From contig JBLFYM010000010.1 in NCBI GenBank assembly GCA_047608975.1, positions 1 to 64,000 on the forward strand: DNA of 64,000 nucleotides. Reading direction: 5' to 3'. Positions 1 through 8,724 of the stretch are shown here, in pieces; position 1 is the stretch's first letter, and the number at the start of each line of letters is the position of its first letter. A program made the translations under genes and the position numbers. A model generated the notes under the pieces. The model had not been told where the DNA came from, did not search any database, and saw only the letters and a list, made by a program, of their open reading frames with translations. This stretch comes from GCA-2715965 sp047608975. Its GTDB lineage: Bacteria; Verrucomicrobiota; Verrucomicrobiia; Limisphaerales; JAYPXF01.

Positions 1-373
1 GCACGGCACCGATCTTGGACAGCGTGCGGTCGTCCTGCAGCCAGCGCAGCAGGATGCCTTCGGTGACAAAGCAGATGCGGGTGCCGACGCTGGTGTGATC
101 GTCGAAGCGAATCTGATAACCGACCTCAGCACCCAGCTTGCCCTTACGCTCCGAGGCGACCCGGGTGGCCACGGTGCGGGCGGCGACGCGGCGCGGTTGC
201 AGGATCACGATCATCTTGTCTCCCGCGATCCCGGCATCAAGTAGCATTTGCGGCACCTGCGTGGTCTTGCCCGAGCCCGTGGGCGCGACCAGCACCAGGC
301 GCTTGCCGACTTCCAGCGTGCGCAAGATGTCGGCTTGGATCTTCCAGATGGGGAGCGAGCTGGGGTCAGGCAT
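1..373 (-). CDS. DEAH-box ATP-dependent helicase, HrpB/HrpA type (5' part only)
   Basis: The minus-strand frame starts at ATG 373 (MPDPSSLPIWKIQADIL) and runs off the left edge, so only about 124 N-terminal residues are present. A Walker A motif (APTGSGKTTQ, about residue 30) is followed by motif Ia (QPRRVAARTVATRVA), and then by the region leading to FVTEGILLR. This order is diagnostic of DEAH helicases of the HrpA/HrpB group, and the short N-terminus before Walker A fits HrpB better than HrpA. The DEAH box itself lies outside the window. Such proteins are ATP-driven RNA helicases whose physiological role is often unclear. No neighbour suggests an operon. The family is secure and the HrpB subtype is an inference. 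Confidence 0.85.
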   Translation of the reverse strand, partial: MPDPSSLPIWKIQADILRTLEVGKRLVLVAPTGSGKTTQVPQMLLDAGIAGDKMIVILQPRRVAARTVATRVASERKGKLGAEVGYQIRFDDHTSVGTRICFVTEGILLRWLQDDRTLSKIGAV

Positions 374-1311
374 GAAGAGCGCACATCATATGACTCAGCG
401 CCAACGATGGAAATCAGATAGCGATCGGAAAGACAGATTGATAGGCCCCCTCCGAACCGGATGGGCGTATCGCCCGCTCTGACTTCGATAAAGCTGGCAG
501 TTAGAGGCTGAAGTCGCTGGGGGCGAGTGTATTCGTGGTATCGAGCGAGCCACTCGCTGACGCTCGCCACCACCTCGGTTCATCACGCCAACTCCCAATC
601 CCGTGCCATTCCTGACTGACCCCGGGACTGGAGGGAAATGCTCCGTCATTTCCCAGTTTAGGGAGAGCACCAGAGCGAATTGAACCAACATCCTTCAACC
701 ACTATCCATCGGGGTCCAATCTCAACAATCCCGCTGCACAACACCTGTATTAATCCGAGCTTTTTGGGCGGATAACAACTACCTGATAAAACTATCTTCA
801 GAATCTCTGCTACGGACTTTTTGAGGGATGGTTTTGGCGACTGAATCTTTGCGAAAAACGAGGATTTTGGAGTTTGCAGCGCACTCAAATGTTGAGACTT
901 GACCCATATGGTATGCGCTCAGTCACGTCCACTTTTATGAGGCCCAACCGAATACGTTCCGTCGGCCGGATACCAAAGGCCATACCGGAATACAAAAAGT
1001 CGGATGGCCCCTCCGGACCCGTTTGAAACAGGGCGGAAACGGCTTGGCGGAAGGCCTCTATCCATCCTGGCTCGAGGTCATTGATTAGCGATAGGAAGAC
1101 AGCACCGAATTTTACAACTCACTTGACAAGCGCTCATCGAATCGCTAGCAGAAAAGGGCCATGCAAAACACATTCCTACTGATTCTTATTGCCAACAAAC
1201 AATCGCGATAGGACCAACACACCAATAAGAACTCCCTGAAAATACAATTCCTATCAGTCAGTCAGCGGCATTCAGATCGGATAGAGCCACTCGCAGAAAA
1301 GGACACAAACA
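374..1311. other. Intergenic region without a convincing gene
   Basis: This stretch lies between the divergent helicase and lipoprotein genes. Only short open frames without family signatures occur, none with a plausible start and ribosome-binding site. Base composition drifts from GC-rich to clearly AT-rich after about 700, continuing into the lipoprotein gene. A TTGACA hexamer lies at 1123-1128, but I see no convincing -10 partner. Confidence 0.5.
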
Positions 1312-2274
1312 ATGCAATTATTAAAACAACATTTCAGAATCCTGCTGGCCCTCCTGGTCACGGGATGCTCCACGAGCAATCCCACTCAAAACAGTGTACC
1401 AGTAATACCATTAACTGGAATTGAACTGCCCAACCAAAATGAGAAAGCAGCCTCAATCACAAAAACCATGACAGTATTTGGGATAAAACTCCTCGCATTG
1501 GAAAAAGTTTCGGATCGAGATCTGAAACTAGTGGCGAATATACTAGCCCAATGGATAGATAACAATGAAGATGGGATGCCTGATAATCCTGCTGTTCTTG
1601 CCGAGATTGTCAGACAGAACAGCCGTATGATCCTTGGCGTCACTTTTGACAAAATCGGTCCCTGGCACGAACACTCACAAAAGCTGCTGAAAGATGAACA
1701 TGCTCCAACTTACGGATTGGACGTAACAAGTATCAATCACAACTGGTATAATCTTCCACTTAGCAAGTATTCTCAGGATCATTATCGTACCCATGGCGTC
1801 TCCCCACCCGATGCAGCAACAGAAGAGACCTTCCATCTGATAACTGACATTGGGTATGCAAATGTATATCCAGCTGCATTCTGGCGCGGAATAAAACAAA
1901 ACAACGATTCTACAACTCTGCTAGCTCATATTGCAAAATCCGGAGAAGGAACAAAGGATGCATCACAGTTGACAACCGCGATGGACAATGCACGTGGGGG
2001 TTATTTCAAACATCCACCTGAAAAATATCCCGACAATGCATGGTATACCCGTTCGGATGACTGCGGGTATCAATGTTTTGTAGGTGAATACATACATTGG
2101 GGAATGATAAGTATTCTTGGTTTCAATGAGAAACGGGGAGAAAATATCAAGCCTCAGTGGCAGATAACAGATTCTGATTCACTGAGCAAAAAGGACCCCA
2201 TGCTATATGCCCTGCTTACAAATAGGGAATATAGCTTCCCTCAAAACGCTCCGGACGGATCTTACGGAGATTAG
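1312..2274 (+). CDS. Putative secreted lipoprotein of unknown function (EExxH-containing)
   Basis: The 320-residue product begins with a lipoprotein signal (MQLLKQHFRILLALLVTGC), with the lipobox LVTG followed by Cys at residue 19. The start is supported by AAAAGGA at 1297-1303, an unusually clear ribosome-binding site for this window. An acidic loop (DNNEDGMPDN) resembles an EF-hand-like calcium loop. A central motif (ATEETFHLITDIGY) has an EExxHxxxD pattern that could bind a metal, and a Cys pair (DDCGYQC) lies near the C-terminus. I do not recognise a named family. The gene is much more AT-rich than its neighbours and abuts transposase debris, which suggests horizontal acquisition. A metal-dependent enzyme role is speculation. 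Confidence 0.8.
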   Translation: MQLLKQHFRILLALLVTGCSTSNPTQNSVPVIPLTGIELPNQNEKAASITKTMTVFGIKLLALEKVSDRDLKLVANILAQWIDNNEDGMPDNPAVLAEIVRQNSRMILGVTFDKIGPWHEHSQKLLKDEHAPTYGLDVTSINHNWYNLPLSKYSQDHYRTHGVSPPDAATEETFHLITDIGYANVYPAAFWRGIKQNNDSTTLLAHIAKSGEGTKDASQLTTAMDNARGGYFKHPPEKYPDNAWYTRSDDCGYQCFVGEYIHWGMISILGFNEKRGENIKPQWQITDSDSLSKKDPMLYALLTNREYSFPQNAPDGSYGD

Positions 2275-2433
2275 TTTTCTTAACAGGAAAAACCAGCAGC
2301 ATCCCATAAAGAGACCAGTGGTCTTCGGTAAACCCGTTGGCAATGCTCATAAAATGGGTCGATTGGCCGACAAGGGGGTCGGTTCCGAAAAGCCAATATT
2401 GAATACCCTCGGGTTGATGGCCAGCGTCCCTGA

Positions 2434-2600
2434 ATGGCGCGGCCATTGGGGGTGGAATATCCGGAAGCGATTTTTCGTGGAGATGAGGATCGGAAGCTTT
2501 TCCTAAAGACTTTGACCGAGGCCTGCCAAAAACCGGGTTGGCGAATATATGCCTACGGCTTGATGGACAATCATTACCACCTGTTACGGGAGACGCCGGA
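2434..2600 (+). pseudogene. Remnant of REP-associated (Y1/TnpA-type) transposase
   Basis: The frame starts MARPLGVEYPEAIFRGDEDR and continues to GWRIYAYGLMDNHYHLLRETPE. This matches the N-terminus of Y1 transposases, which normally read MARPLRVEYPGAIYHVMNRG before an IF-DEDR segment, and it keeps the HxH-like catalytic motif as NHYHL. About a dozen residues around HVMNRG are missing, as if deleted in frame, and similarity stops at ETPE near 2598. The catalytic Tyr region is absent, so the element is dead. Confidence 0.7.
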
Positions 2601-2763
2601 GCCGAAATCAACGCCATCATCGCCCGCCACGGTCGCCGGACCCTGCACAAAGACGACGAAGCACTCCTGCTCAGTATCGACAGCCAAGTCTTTGAAACAA
2701 ATGTTCACTTTCCCACCAACGGAAACCTCACCCGACGCTTGCTCTCATTACAATCCGGTTTGA
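2595..2763 (+). pseudogene. Remnant of a second transposase (ISNCY-like, DDE type)
   Basis: In another frame from the Y1 remnant, the sequence reads GAEINAIIARHGRRTLHKDD, then EALLLSIDSQVFETNVHFPT. The ETNVHFPT core preceded by a D-x-S/T residue resembles the first catalytic-domain strand of ISNCY/IS5-type transposases (DTTVVETNIHYPTD). The similarity begins where the Y1 similarity ends and decays after about 2730, so two different insertion sequences seem to have been joined. The tail overlaps the 3' end of rsmE. The family call comes from memory of the motif and is moderate. Confidence 0.45.
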
Positions 2764-3494
2764 GTTTGCGAATCGTAGAGAGCCAGTCTGGAGGCAACTG
2801 CGCCGACGGCGACGGTGCAGGCAGTCTCGAGGCGGAGCACATGCGCACCGAGATGGGCTAACTTCCAGCCGTGTGCAAGGAAGATGTCGCGCTCGTCAGG
2901 CGACCATCCCCGCTCAGGACCCAAGGCGATGATGACGCGACGAGCGGTCTCGGAAAGTAGCTGGGGCAAGGAGTCGGTGGCCTCATAATTATCAAGCGCA
3001 ATATGTGCGCCGTCGTCTGGCAGAGCGGAGATCGCCGACTGCAGGTCGCGGTGCATCTCGACTTCCGGCACATGCGTGCCAAACGATTGCTCGGTGCCGA
3101 GACGAAGGCGTCCTTTCCACTCATCACTCGACCACAGACTGCTCTGTGCGTAGGAAGGTTCGCCGCGCTCGGCTTCGAAAAAGTGAAGCTCATGTACGCC
3201 CATACTGGCGGCTTCGAAGAGGATACGCTTGGCGGTATGCGGCCGCGGCAGACCTATCAGCAACCGAATCGGCAAGGGCACGGGGGCTGGCTCGGTGCCG
3301 ATAACTTTGAGCGAAACAGCGCCATCGGCCGCCACCAAAGTCACCTCAGTACGGGCGCGTAAGCCGTTTATAAAACCAACGAAAACCTTGGTGCCGACCC
3401 GTGCGCAAAGCACTTTGCAAATATGCTGTGCCCGCGGATCGTCACCTTGCAGACGCTTCGCCTCAAAGGGCGAATCAAAGAGAATGAGATTCAT
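2748..3494 (-). CDS. rsmE: 16S rRNA (uracil-1498-N3)-methyltransferase RsmE
   Basis: RsmE methylates N3 of U1498 in 16S rRNA using S-adenosylmethionine. The 248-residue product is of normal length and shows the SPOUT-fold knot signatures ALGPERGWSPDE and HLGAHVLRLETA near the C-terminus, after an N-terminal PUA-like domain (about 1-70). I start it at ATG 3494 (MNLILFDSPF). A longer frame exists upstream, but its extra residues look unrelated and would overlap dbpA. The gene follows dbpA by 16 bases on the same strand, so the two ribosome-maturation genes are probably cotranscribed. Its 3' end touches transposase debris, but the frame is intact. Confidence 0.93.
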   Translation of the reverse strand: MNLILFDSPFEAKRLQGDDPRAQHICKVLCARVGTKVFVGFINGLRARTEVTLVAADGAVSLKVIGTEPAPVPLPIRLLIGLPRPHTAKRILFEAASMGVHELHFFEAERGEPSYAQSSLWSSDEWKGRLRLGTEQSFGTHVPEVEMHRDLQSAISALPDDGAHIALDNYEATDSLPQLLSETARRVIIALGPERGWSPDERDIFLAHGWKLAHLGAHVLRLETACTVAVGAVASRLALYDSQTQTGL

Positions 3495-3510
3495 AAAGAA
3501 TAACTCTGTC

Positions 3511-4917
3511 CTATCTGCCGACGTGAGTCGCCCGAAAGCGCTTGCCCTTGATGCGTCCCGCGTTGAGGCACGAGACGGCATCCGCAATTAGGCGCTGCGA
3601 CACGGCGACGTAAGACAACTTGTCTTGGATTTCGATCTTGCCGATGTCCTTGCTGCTCAAACCGCCCGCTTCGCCGGTGAGAGCGCCAAGGATGTCGCCT
3701 TTGCGTACCTTGTCCTTGCGACCGCCGGATATCAGAATCGTTTCCATCTTGGGGCCCTCCGCGAGTTGGGTCAGCAGATGATCGAGCCTGGCGCCCTTGC
3801 TGGCGCTGTGATCCAGGATCTCGATCTCCTGCCCCGTGAACTCTTCGATGGCTGCGATGCGCCGATGGTTCTCATTTCGAACCATCGAGATGGCGACCCC
3901 GGTGGCGCCGGCCCGACCGGTTCGACCAATTCGGTGAACGTAGACCTCTGGCTGCTCCGGTAGGTCGAAATTGATCACCAGCTCCAAGCCCTCGACATCG
4001 AGACCGCGCCCGGCGACATCGGTTGCGACCAGGACACGCACGCTGTGGTTACGAAAGCGGGCGAGCACCTGGTCCCGATCGAACTGCTCCAGATCGCCAT
4101 CGAAGCGGTCGACGTTGACACCCCCGCGACTCAACTCCTCGGTAATCTCACGCACGGTGGCTTTTTGGTTGCAGAAGACGAGTGCGGATTCGTGCGGATG
4201 GGATTGCAGCGCCCAGCAGAGCGTCAACAGCTTGTCGTCAGTCCCGAAGCAGAGTTTCAGCTGACGGATGTCGGCGAGATCCTCAGCGGGTGTCGCAATC
4301 GTAATCCGCAGCGCCGCCTGCTGGATTTCCTTGCTCATCGCTTCGATGCTGCTCGGGAAGGTCGCCGAGAACAGTGCTGTCTGACGATTTTGCGGCAGGT
4401 AGCTGATGATCTCTCGCACTTCTTCGCCAAAGCCCATGTCGAGCATGCGATCCGCTTCATCCAGCACGACCATTTTGATCGAGTCGGCGTTCAGGGACCC
4501 TCGTTTCAAGAGGTCGAGGAGTCGGCCGGGCGTGCCGATGGCAACCTGCGCACCCCGCTCGAGCGCGTCGCGTTGTGGGCGTGACGGCTGTCCACCCACG
4601 AGTTCCACGACTTGGAGGCCGTTGTGCTCCCGACCGAGCTTACGCAGTTCGCGACCGACCTGGGCCGTGAGTTCTCGCGTCGGGCAGATGACGAGGGCTT
4701 GTAACTGGCGTCGGGCCACGTCGATGCGCTGCAGGATGGGGAGGGAGAAGGCGGCGGTCTTGCCACTTCCCGTCTGCGACTGCCCAATGATATTCCGGCC
4801 GGCGAGCAGGGCCGGAATCGCCTCAATCTGAATGGGGGTTGGCTGGGTGTAACCGAGGTCATGGACCACGGCGGTCAAGGCGGGTGACAGCTGGAGGGCT
4901 TCGAAGGATGCTTGCAC
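3511..4917 (-). CDS. dbpA: ATP-dependent RNA helicase DbpA
   Basis: This is a DEAD-box helicase with Q-motif (YTQPTPIQ), Walker A (SQTGSGKT), PTRELTAQV, TPGRLLD, DEAD (VVLDEADRMLDMG), SAT (LFSATFPSS), ATDVAGRGLD and HRIGRTGRAG. After the helicase core comes a DbpA RNA-binding domain (METILISGGRKDKVRKGDIL to KGKRFRATHV). In DbpA this domain binds 23S rRNA hairpin 92, so a role in 50S assembly is expected. I place the start at GTG 4917 (VQASFEALQLSP), giving 468 residues, close to E. coli DbpA. The frame stays open to ATG 5094, but the additional 59 residues are low in family similarity. It lies just upstream of rsmE. Confidence 0.93.
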   Translation of the reverse strand: MQASFEALQLSPALTAVVHDLGYTQPTPIQIEAIPALLAGRNIIGQSQTGSGKTAAFSLPILQRIDVARRQLQALVICPTRELTAQVGRELRKLGREHNGLQVVELVGGQPSRPQRDALERGAQVAIGTPGRLLDLLKRGSLNADSIKMVVLDEADRMLDMGFGEEVREIISYLPQNRQTALFSATFPSSIEAMSKEIQQAALRITIATPAEDLADIRQLKLCFGTDDKLLTLCWALQSHPHESALVFCNQKATVREITEELSRGGVNVDRFDGDLEQFDRDQVLARFRNHSVRVLVATDVAGRGLDVEGLELVINFDLPEQPEVYVHRIGRTGRAGATGVAISMVRNENHRRIAAIEEFTGQEIEILDHSASKGARLDHLLTQLAEGPKMETILISGGRKDKVRKGDILGALTGEAGGLSSKDIGKIEIQDKLSYVAVSQRLIADAVSCLNAGRIKGKRFRATHVGR

Positions 4918-5094
4918 GGACGGCGACTCTCGCGAATCGACGGGTGCGACACAATGGACATTTCTTCGCCACGGTTGGATTGTCAGGAATTTGCTTTTTG
5001 GGTGGTGCCGTCGGGAGCGATCCAGACTGGGATCACATCTCAACATTCTATACTGAACGCTAGCCACAGCTCGTTCACTTCCTGGGTCAGTCAA

Positions 5095-5694
5095 CGATTC
5101 TCGACGTTCTGATCTGGATTACGCGGCTCAGTCGGTCAACGGCGGTCTTGCTCATTTCGGATTCCCATTGGTCAGGAAAGTTGCTCAAGGTCTTGCTCTT
5201 CTCGGGGGGAGGATGCGGAGAGGTCTCTCGATTCGGCAATGTCCTCGCTTCCGTCTCCGCCACGCTTCGCCGCGACAAACCGCCCCAGGTCATCCGCGCC
5301 ATCCTGTAATCGGCAGTTAGAAAGGTGATCGGGGGATCTCAATTCAGCGCCCTTGTCCGGTCACGTTTTTTGGGGACTGAGATTGGGATGAAGAGTCAGA
5401 TTAAGAATCGCCGCCGTTGACGGACACAAGAGCCACAGAATCCTTCAGGCGAGAGCCTTCCTGGTCCTGATGCGATGATACGGTCTGTTTTTTCTCCTGT
5501 TCGGCAGATTTGACTGGCCGTCGAATCCGGGGGGGGGTGTTTGGGCTTCGATTCCCAATCGAAGTTACCTTATGCGACAATCTGACCACGCTTGCCCTGC
5601 TCCTGGTTGATCCGCCTCGTTGGAACGATGATGCTTCGTGCTGACGCCTTTTGGTATTATTGACGGCCGTTCGAAACCTCCCGATGATACAACC
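5095..5694. other. Divergent intergenic region, no gene recognised
   Basis: The region separates dbpA (minus) from the haem-binding protein gene (plus). I see no protein with a family signature. It holds a run of nine G residues (5529-5537) and a perfect hairpin (5546-5564). Promoters for both flanking genes probably lie here, but no clear -35/-10 pair stands out. Confidence 0.5.
5546..5564. promoter_or_regulatory. Perfect inverted repeat upstream of the haem-protein operon
   Basis: CTTCGATT (5546-5553), loop CCC and AATCGAAG (5557-5564) form an uninterrupted 8-bp stem about 130 bases before the ATG at 5695. It has no T-tract, so an operator or a leader hairpin fits better than an intrinsic terminator. 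The function is inferred only from position and symmetry. Confidence 0.35.
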
Positions 5695-8600
5695 ATGCGC
5701 CTGGTCACCTTGCTCCTCTCGACCGTCCTTTTTGCTCGCGCACAGAGCGATGGAGACGTCGATCTGCTCTCGGTGAGTCCGCCGACTCCCGGCGAACGGG
5801 CCGCGAAGGAATTCAAGACACTTGATGGGTTCAAAATGACTTTGCTCGCGGAGGAGCCTTTGGTCACCGATCCGGTGGCGATTTGCTACGACGCAGACGG
5901 GCGCGCCTATGTCGCGGAGATGAATGATTATCCCTACACGGACAAGGCCAAACATCTGCCGATGCGGGAGAATCAGACCGACCAGGCGATTGGGAAAATC
6001 CGCCTGCTCACCGATGTCGACGGCGATGGCGTGTTCGACAAATCAAGCGTCTTCGCCAACGGCCTGTCTTGGCCTTCCGGAGTTGTTCCCTGGCAAGGGG
6101 GCGTGTTCGTCACCGCCGCACCCGATTTCTGGTATTTCAAGGACACAGACGATGATGGCGTGGCCGACGTGAGGCAGAAGATCACCTCGGGCTTTCGCAA
6201 ATACAATGTGCAGTCGGCTGTCAATACACCGGTATGGGGACTCGATAATCGCATCTACATTGCAACCGCTCGAAACAAGGGAGATCTGAGTTTCGGGAGT
6301 GACGATACGAAGGGAAGAACTGCGCTTCCCGGAGGTCGCGACCTGCGAATCGACCCCAGAACACTGGGCGAGTTCGAGTTGGTCAGCGGCGGGATTCAGT
6401 TTGGAAACGCCTTCGACGACTGGGGCAATCGTTTTCTCTGTAGCGCGGGCAATTCGGTGCACCACGCCGTGTTGCCCGCCGAGGCGTTCCGGCGGAATCC
6501 GTGGTTGCCGAGCCGGACCTCGGTCCGGGCCTGCTTCGATCCCAAAGATCCCATCCAACTTTTCCCGATCACGGAAATCGAAGGATGGCGGCTCCGGCGA
6601 TATCAGGACCGCAAGTTTGTTCCGCGTCGCGGCTATACTGAGTCAAGAGGAAGCAACCCCGGCGATCCGAGTCGCCCGACCTCTTCCTGCGGTCCGGCGG
6701 TGTATCGCGGGGACGCTTACCCGGATACGATGCGCGGCGTCTGGTTTGTTGCCGAATCCTGTTACAATCTCGTCTACCGGCTCGACTCCGCATCACTGGG
6801 GGGCACCTTCCAAATGCGCAAGCCCGCCACGGACCGAACAGCAGACGTCATTGCCTCCCGAGACGTATGGTTTCGTCCGATGACATTGGTGAACGCGCCC
6901 GACGGATGCCTGCATCTCGCGGATATGTATCGCGAATCCATCGAACATCCCTGGTCGTTGCCCGACTCGTTTCACTCCCGAATGGACATGCTACGGGGAA
7001 GAGATCGCGGGCGAATCTATCGAATCGAACCCGCAAACTATCGACTTCGCGCGGTTCCTAAACTGAGTCAGGCCAGCAGCATATCCTTGGTTTCCCTGTT
7101 GGGTCATAAGAACGCCTGGCACCGTGAAACCGCCCACCGGCTCCTGTTCGAACGTCAGGACAAAACGGTCGTGAATTCATTGAAGAGAATGGCCCTTGGG
7201 GACGATCGGGAACTGGCGCGCCTGCATGCGTTGTGGACCCTTCACGGACTTGATTCATTGGAACCCGACATGCTCACGAAATCCCTGGCCGATGAGTCGC
7301 CCGGACTGCGAGCCAATGCCTTGCGGCTCGCCGCCATGATGCTTCCCGGGCACCCGGAGCTGCTCACAGCGATTCGACCTCGCGCGGAAGATTCCGATCC
7401 GGCCGTTCGGTTTCAGGCAGCGCTCGCCATGGGCGCGAACCAATCCGCCGTCGCCGTCACCATCGCGGATGATGAAACAGCAAAGGCGCTCGCGAGCATC
7501 GCCAGAAGAGATGGGGCTGATCCCTGGACGCGACTGGCAGCGCTGAGTTCCTCCGTTCCCCATGCGGGTGCCATGCTGAACGAATTGCTGACGGACGAAG
7601 CCTTTCTCAGAGAGCCGTATTCCGGTGGAATCGTTGGGCCGTTGGCTCGCATCATCGGAGCGAAAAACCAGTACCAGAGGGTTTCCGCCTTGATCAGTCA
7701 ACTTGCCGGCCGCGGCGACAAACCCGACGCGATCACATTGGGCGCCGTCATCGGTCTGGCTGACGGATTCAGAAACGCCAGAACCTCGCTGGCCAAGGTC
7801 GCCACCAAGACGCCGGAAAGCGCCGCCTTTCTGAAAAACCTCATCGCCGAAGCTCGAATCCTATCCGCCGATGGCAAGGCTGGCGCAGCCCGTCGGATAG
7901 ACGCCATCAAATTGCTGGAGAACGCCTCGTTCGAAGAAGTCGGCGCGGATTTGAAAAAACTTCTCAATCCCATCGTGCCCGCCGCTGTCCAAGCCAGCGC
8001 CGCCGCAACGCTTTCACGAATTGGATCGCGGCGAACTGAAACCGGCGAACTGCTGCTCGTCGGCTGGGATGGATATACCGGCGAGCTGCGAAATCAAATC
8101 CTGCAACTCCTGCTGGCTCGCGAAGAGCGGCTCGAGGCATTGTTCGATGCGATCGAAAGCGGCAAGATCCAGCCTTACCAATTGGGAGCCGCACGACGTG
8201 AAATGCTGGTCGCTCACAAAAATCCGAACATTGCCAAACGCGCCCGGAAGCTATTCTCCGGAGCCGATTCCCGGGCGAAGGTATTGGAGAAGTATCGGGC
8301 CGCTCTCACATTGGACGGAGACCCGGCCAAAGGAGAGGCAGTCTATCAACTTGCCTGCATGCCCTGTCACAAACTTCGGGAAAAAGGCATCGTCGATCTG
8401 GCCCCGAACCTGGCGGTGGTGGCGGACTGGGAAAGCGAACGCATCCTCACGAACATCATCGATCCCAATCGCGACGTGGCTCCCGAATACATGGAGTATG
8501 TGGCTGAAACGAAATCCGGCGATGTCCTCACCGGCCGAGTCGTCGCCGAAAACGACAGCGGCATCACCATAAGAATGGCCGACAACAGCTCGCGCGACAT

Positions 8601-8724
8601 TCCGAGAGCGGATATCAAAACTTTGACCAATTCCGGAAGATCACTCATGCCCGATGGCCTCGAGGCAGCCTTTACGGTGCAGTCGCTGGCCGACCTGATC
8701 GCTTATCTGAAACACCCCCAATGA
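5695..8724 (+). CDS. Secreted PVC-type haem-binding dehydrogenase-like protein (beta-propeller, HEAT, cytochrome c)
   Basis: The 1009-residue protein starts with a signal peptide (MRLVTLLLSTVLFARA). I chose ATG 5695 because the 19 upstream residues do not look like a signal. Residues about 40-480 form a sorbosone/PQQ-dehydrogenase-like beta-propeller with several DVDGDGVFD-like acidic loops. About 490-830 look like HEAT-type helical repeats. A cytochrome c site CMPCH lies at about 888-892. The final segment (IIDPNRDVAPEYMEYVAETK to SLADLIAYLK) is the PVC-type haem-binding domain. Members are abundant in Planctomycetes and Verrucomicrobia and presumed to oxidise sugars or polyols in the periplasm; the substrate is unknown. 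The stop overlaps the next start by 4 bases. Confidence 0.85.
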   Translation: MRLVTLLLSTVLFARAQSDGDVDLLSVSPPTPGERAAKEFKTLDGFKMTLLAEEPLVTDPVAICYDADGRAYVAEMNDYPYTDKAKHLPMRENQTDQAIGKIRLLTDVDGDGVFDKSSVFANGLSWPSGVVPWQGGVFVTAAPDFWYFKDTDDDGVADVRQKITSGFRKYNVQSAVNTPVWGLDNRIYIATARNKGDLSFGSDDTKGRTALPGGRDLRIDPRTLGEFELVSGGIQFGNAFDDWGNRFLCSAGNSVHHAVLPAEAFRRNPWLPSRTSVRACFDPKDPIQLFPITEIEGWRLRRYQDRKFVPRRGYTESRGSNPGDPSRPTSSCGPAVYRGDAYPDTMRGVWFVAESCYNLVYRLDSASLGGTFQMRKPATDRTADVIASRDVWFRPMTLVNAPDGCLHLADMYRESIEHPWSLPDSFHSRMDMLRGRDRGRIYRIEPANYRLRAVPKLSQASSISLVSLLGHKNAWHRETAHRLLFERQDKTVVNSLKRMALGDDRELARLHALWTLHGLDSLEPDMLTKSLADESPGLRANALRLAAMMLPGHPELLTAIRPRAEDSDPAVRFQAALAMGANQSAVAVTIADDETAKALASIARRDGADPWTRLAALSSSVPHAGAMLNELLTDEAFLREPYSGGIVGPLARIIGAKNQYQRVSALISQLAGRGDKPDAITLGAVIGLADGFRNARTSLAKVATKTPESAAFLKNLIAEARILSADGKAGAARRIDAIKLLENASFEEVGADLKKLLNPIVPAAVQASAAATLSRIGSRRTETGELLLVGWDGYTGELRNQILQLLLAREERLEALFDAIESGKIQPYQLGAARREMLVAHKNPNIAKRARKLFSGADSRAKVLEKYRAALTLDGDPAKGEAVYQLACMPCHKLREKGIVDLAPNLAVVADWESERILTNIIDPNRDVAPEYMEYVAETKSGDVLTGRVVAENDSGITIRMADNSSRDIPRADIKTLTNSGRSLMPDGLEAAFTVQSLADLIAYLKHPQ

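Noticed and set aside
5087..5302. Possible 71-residue gene upstream of dbpA
   Set aside because: It has no family signature and no ribosome-binding site, and its product is Arg/Ser/Thr-rich like random frames in this region.
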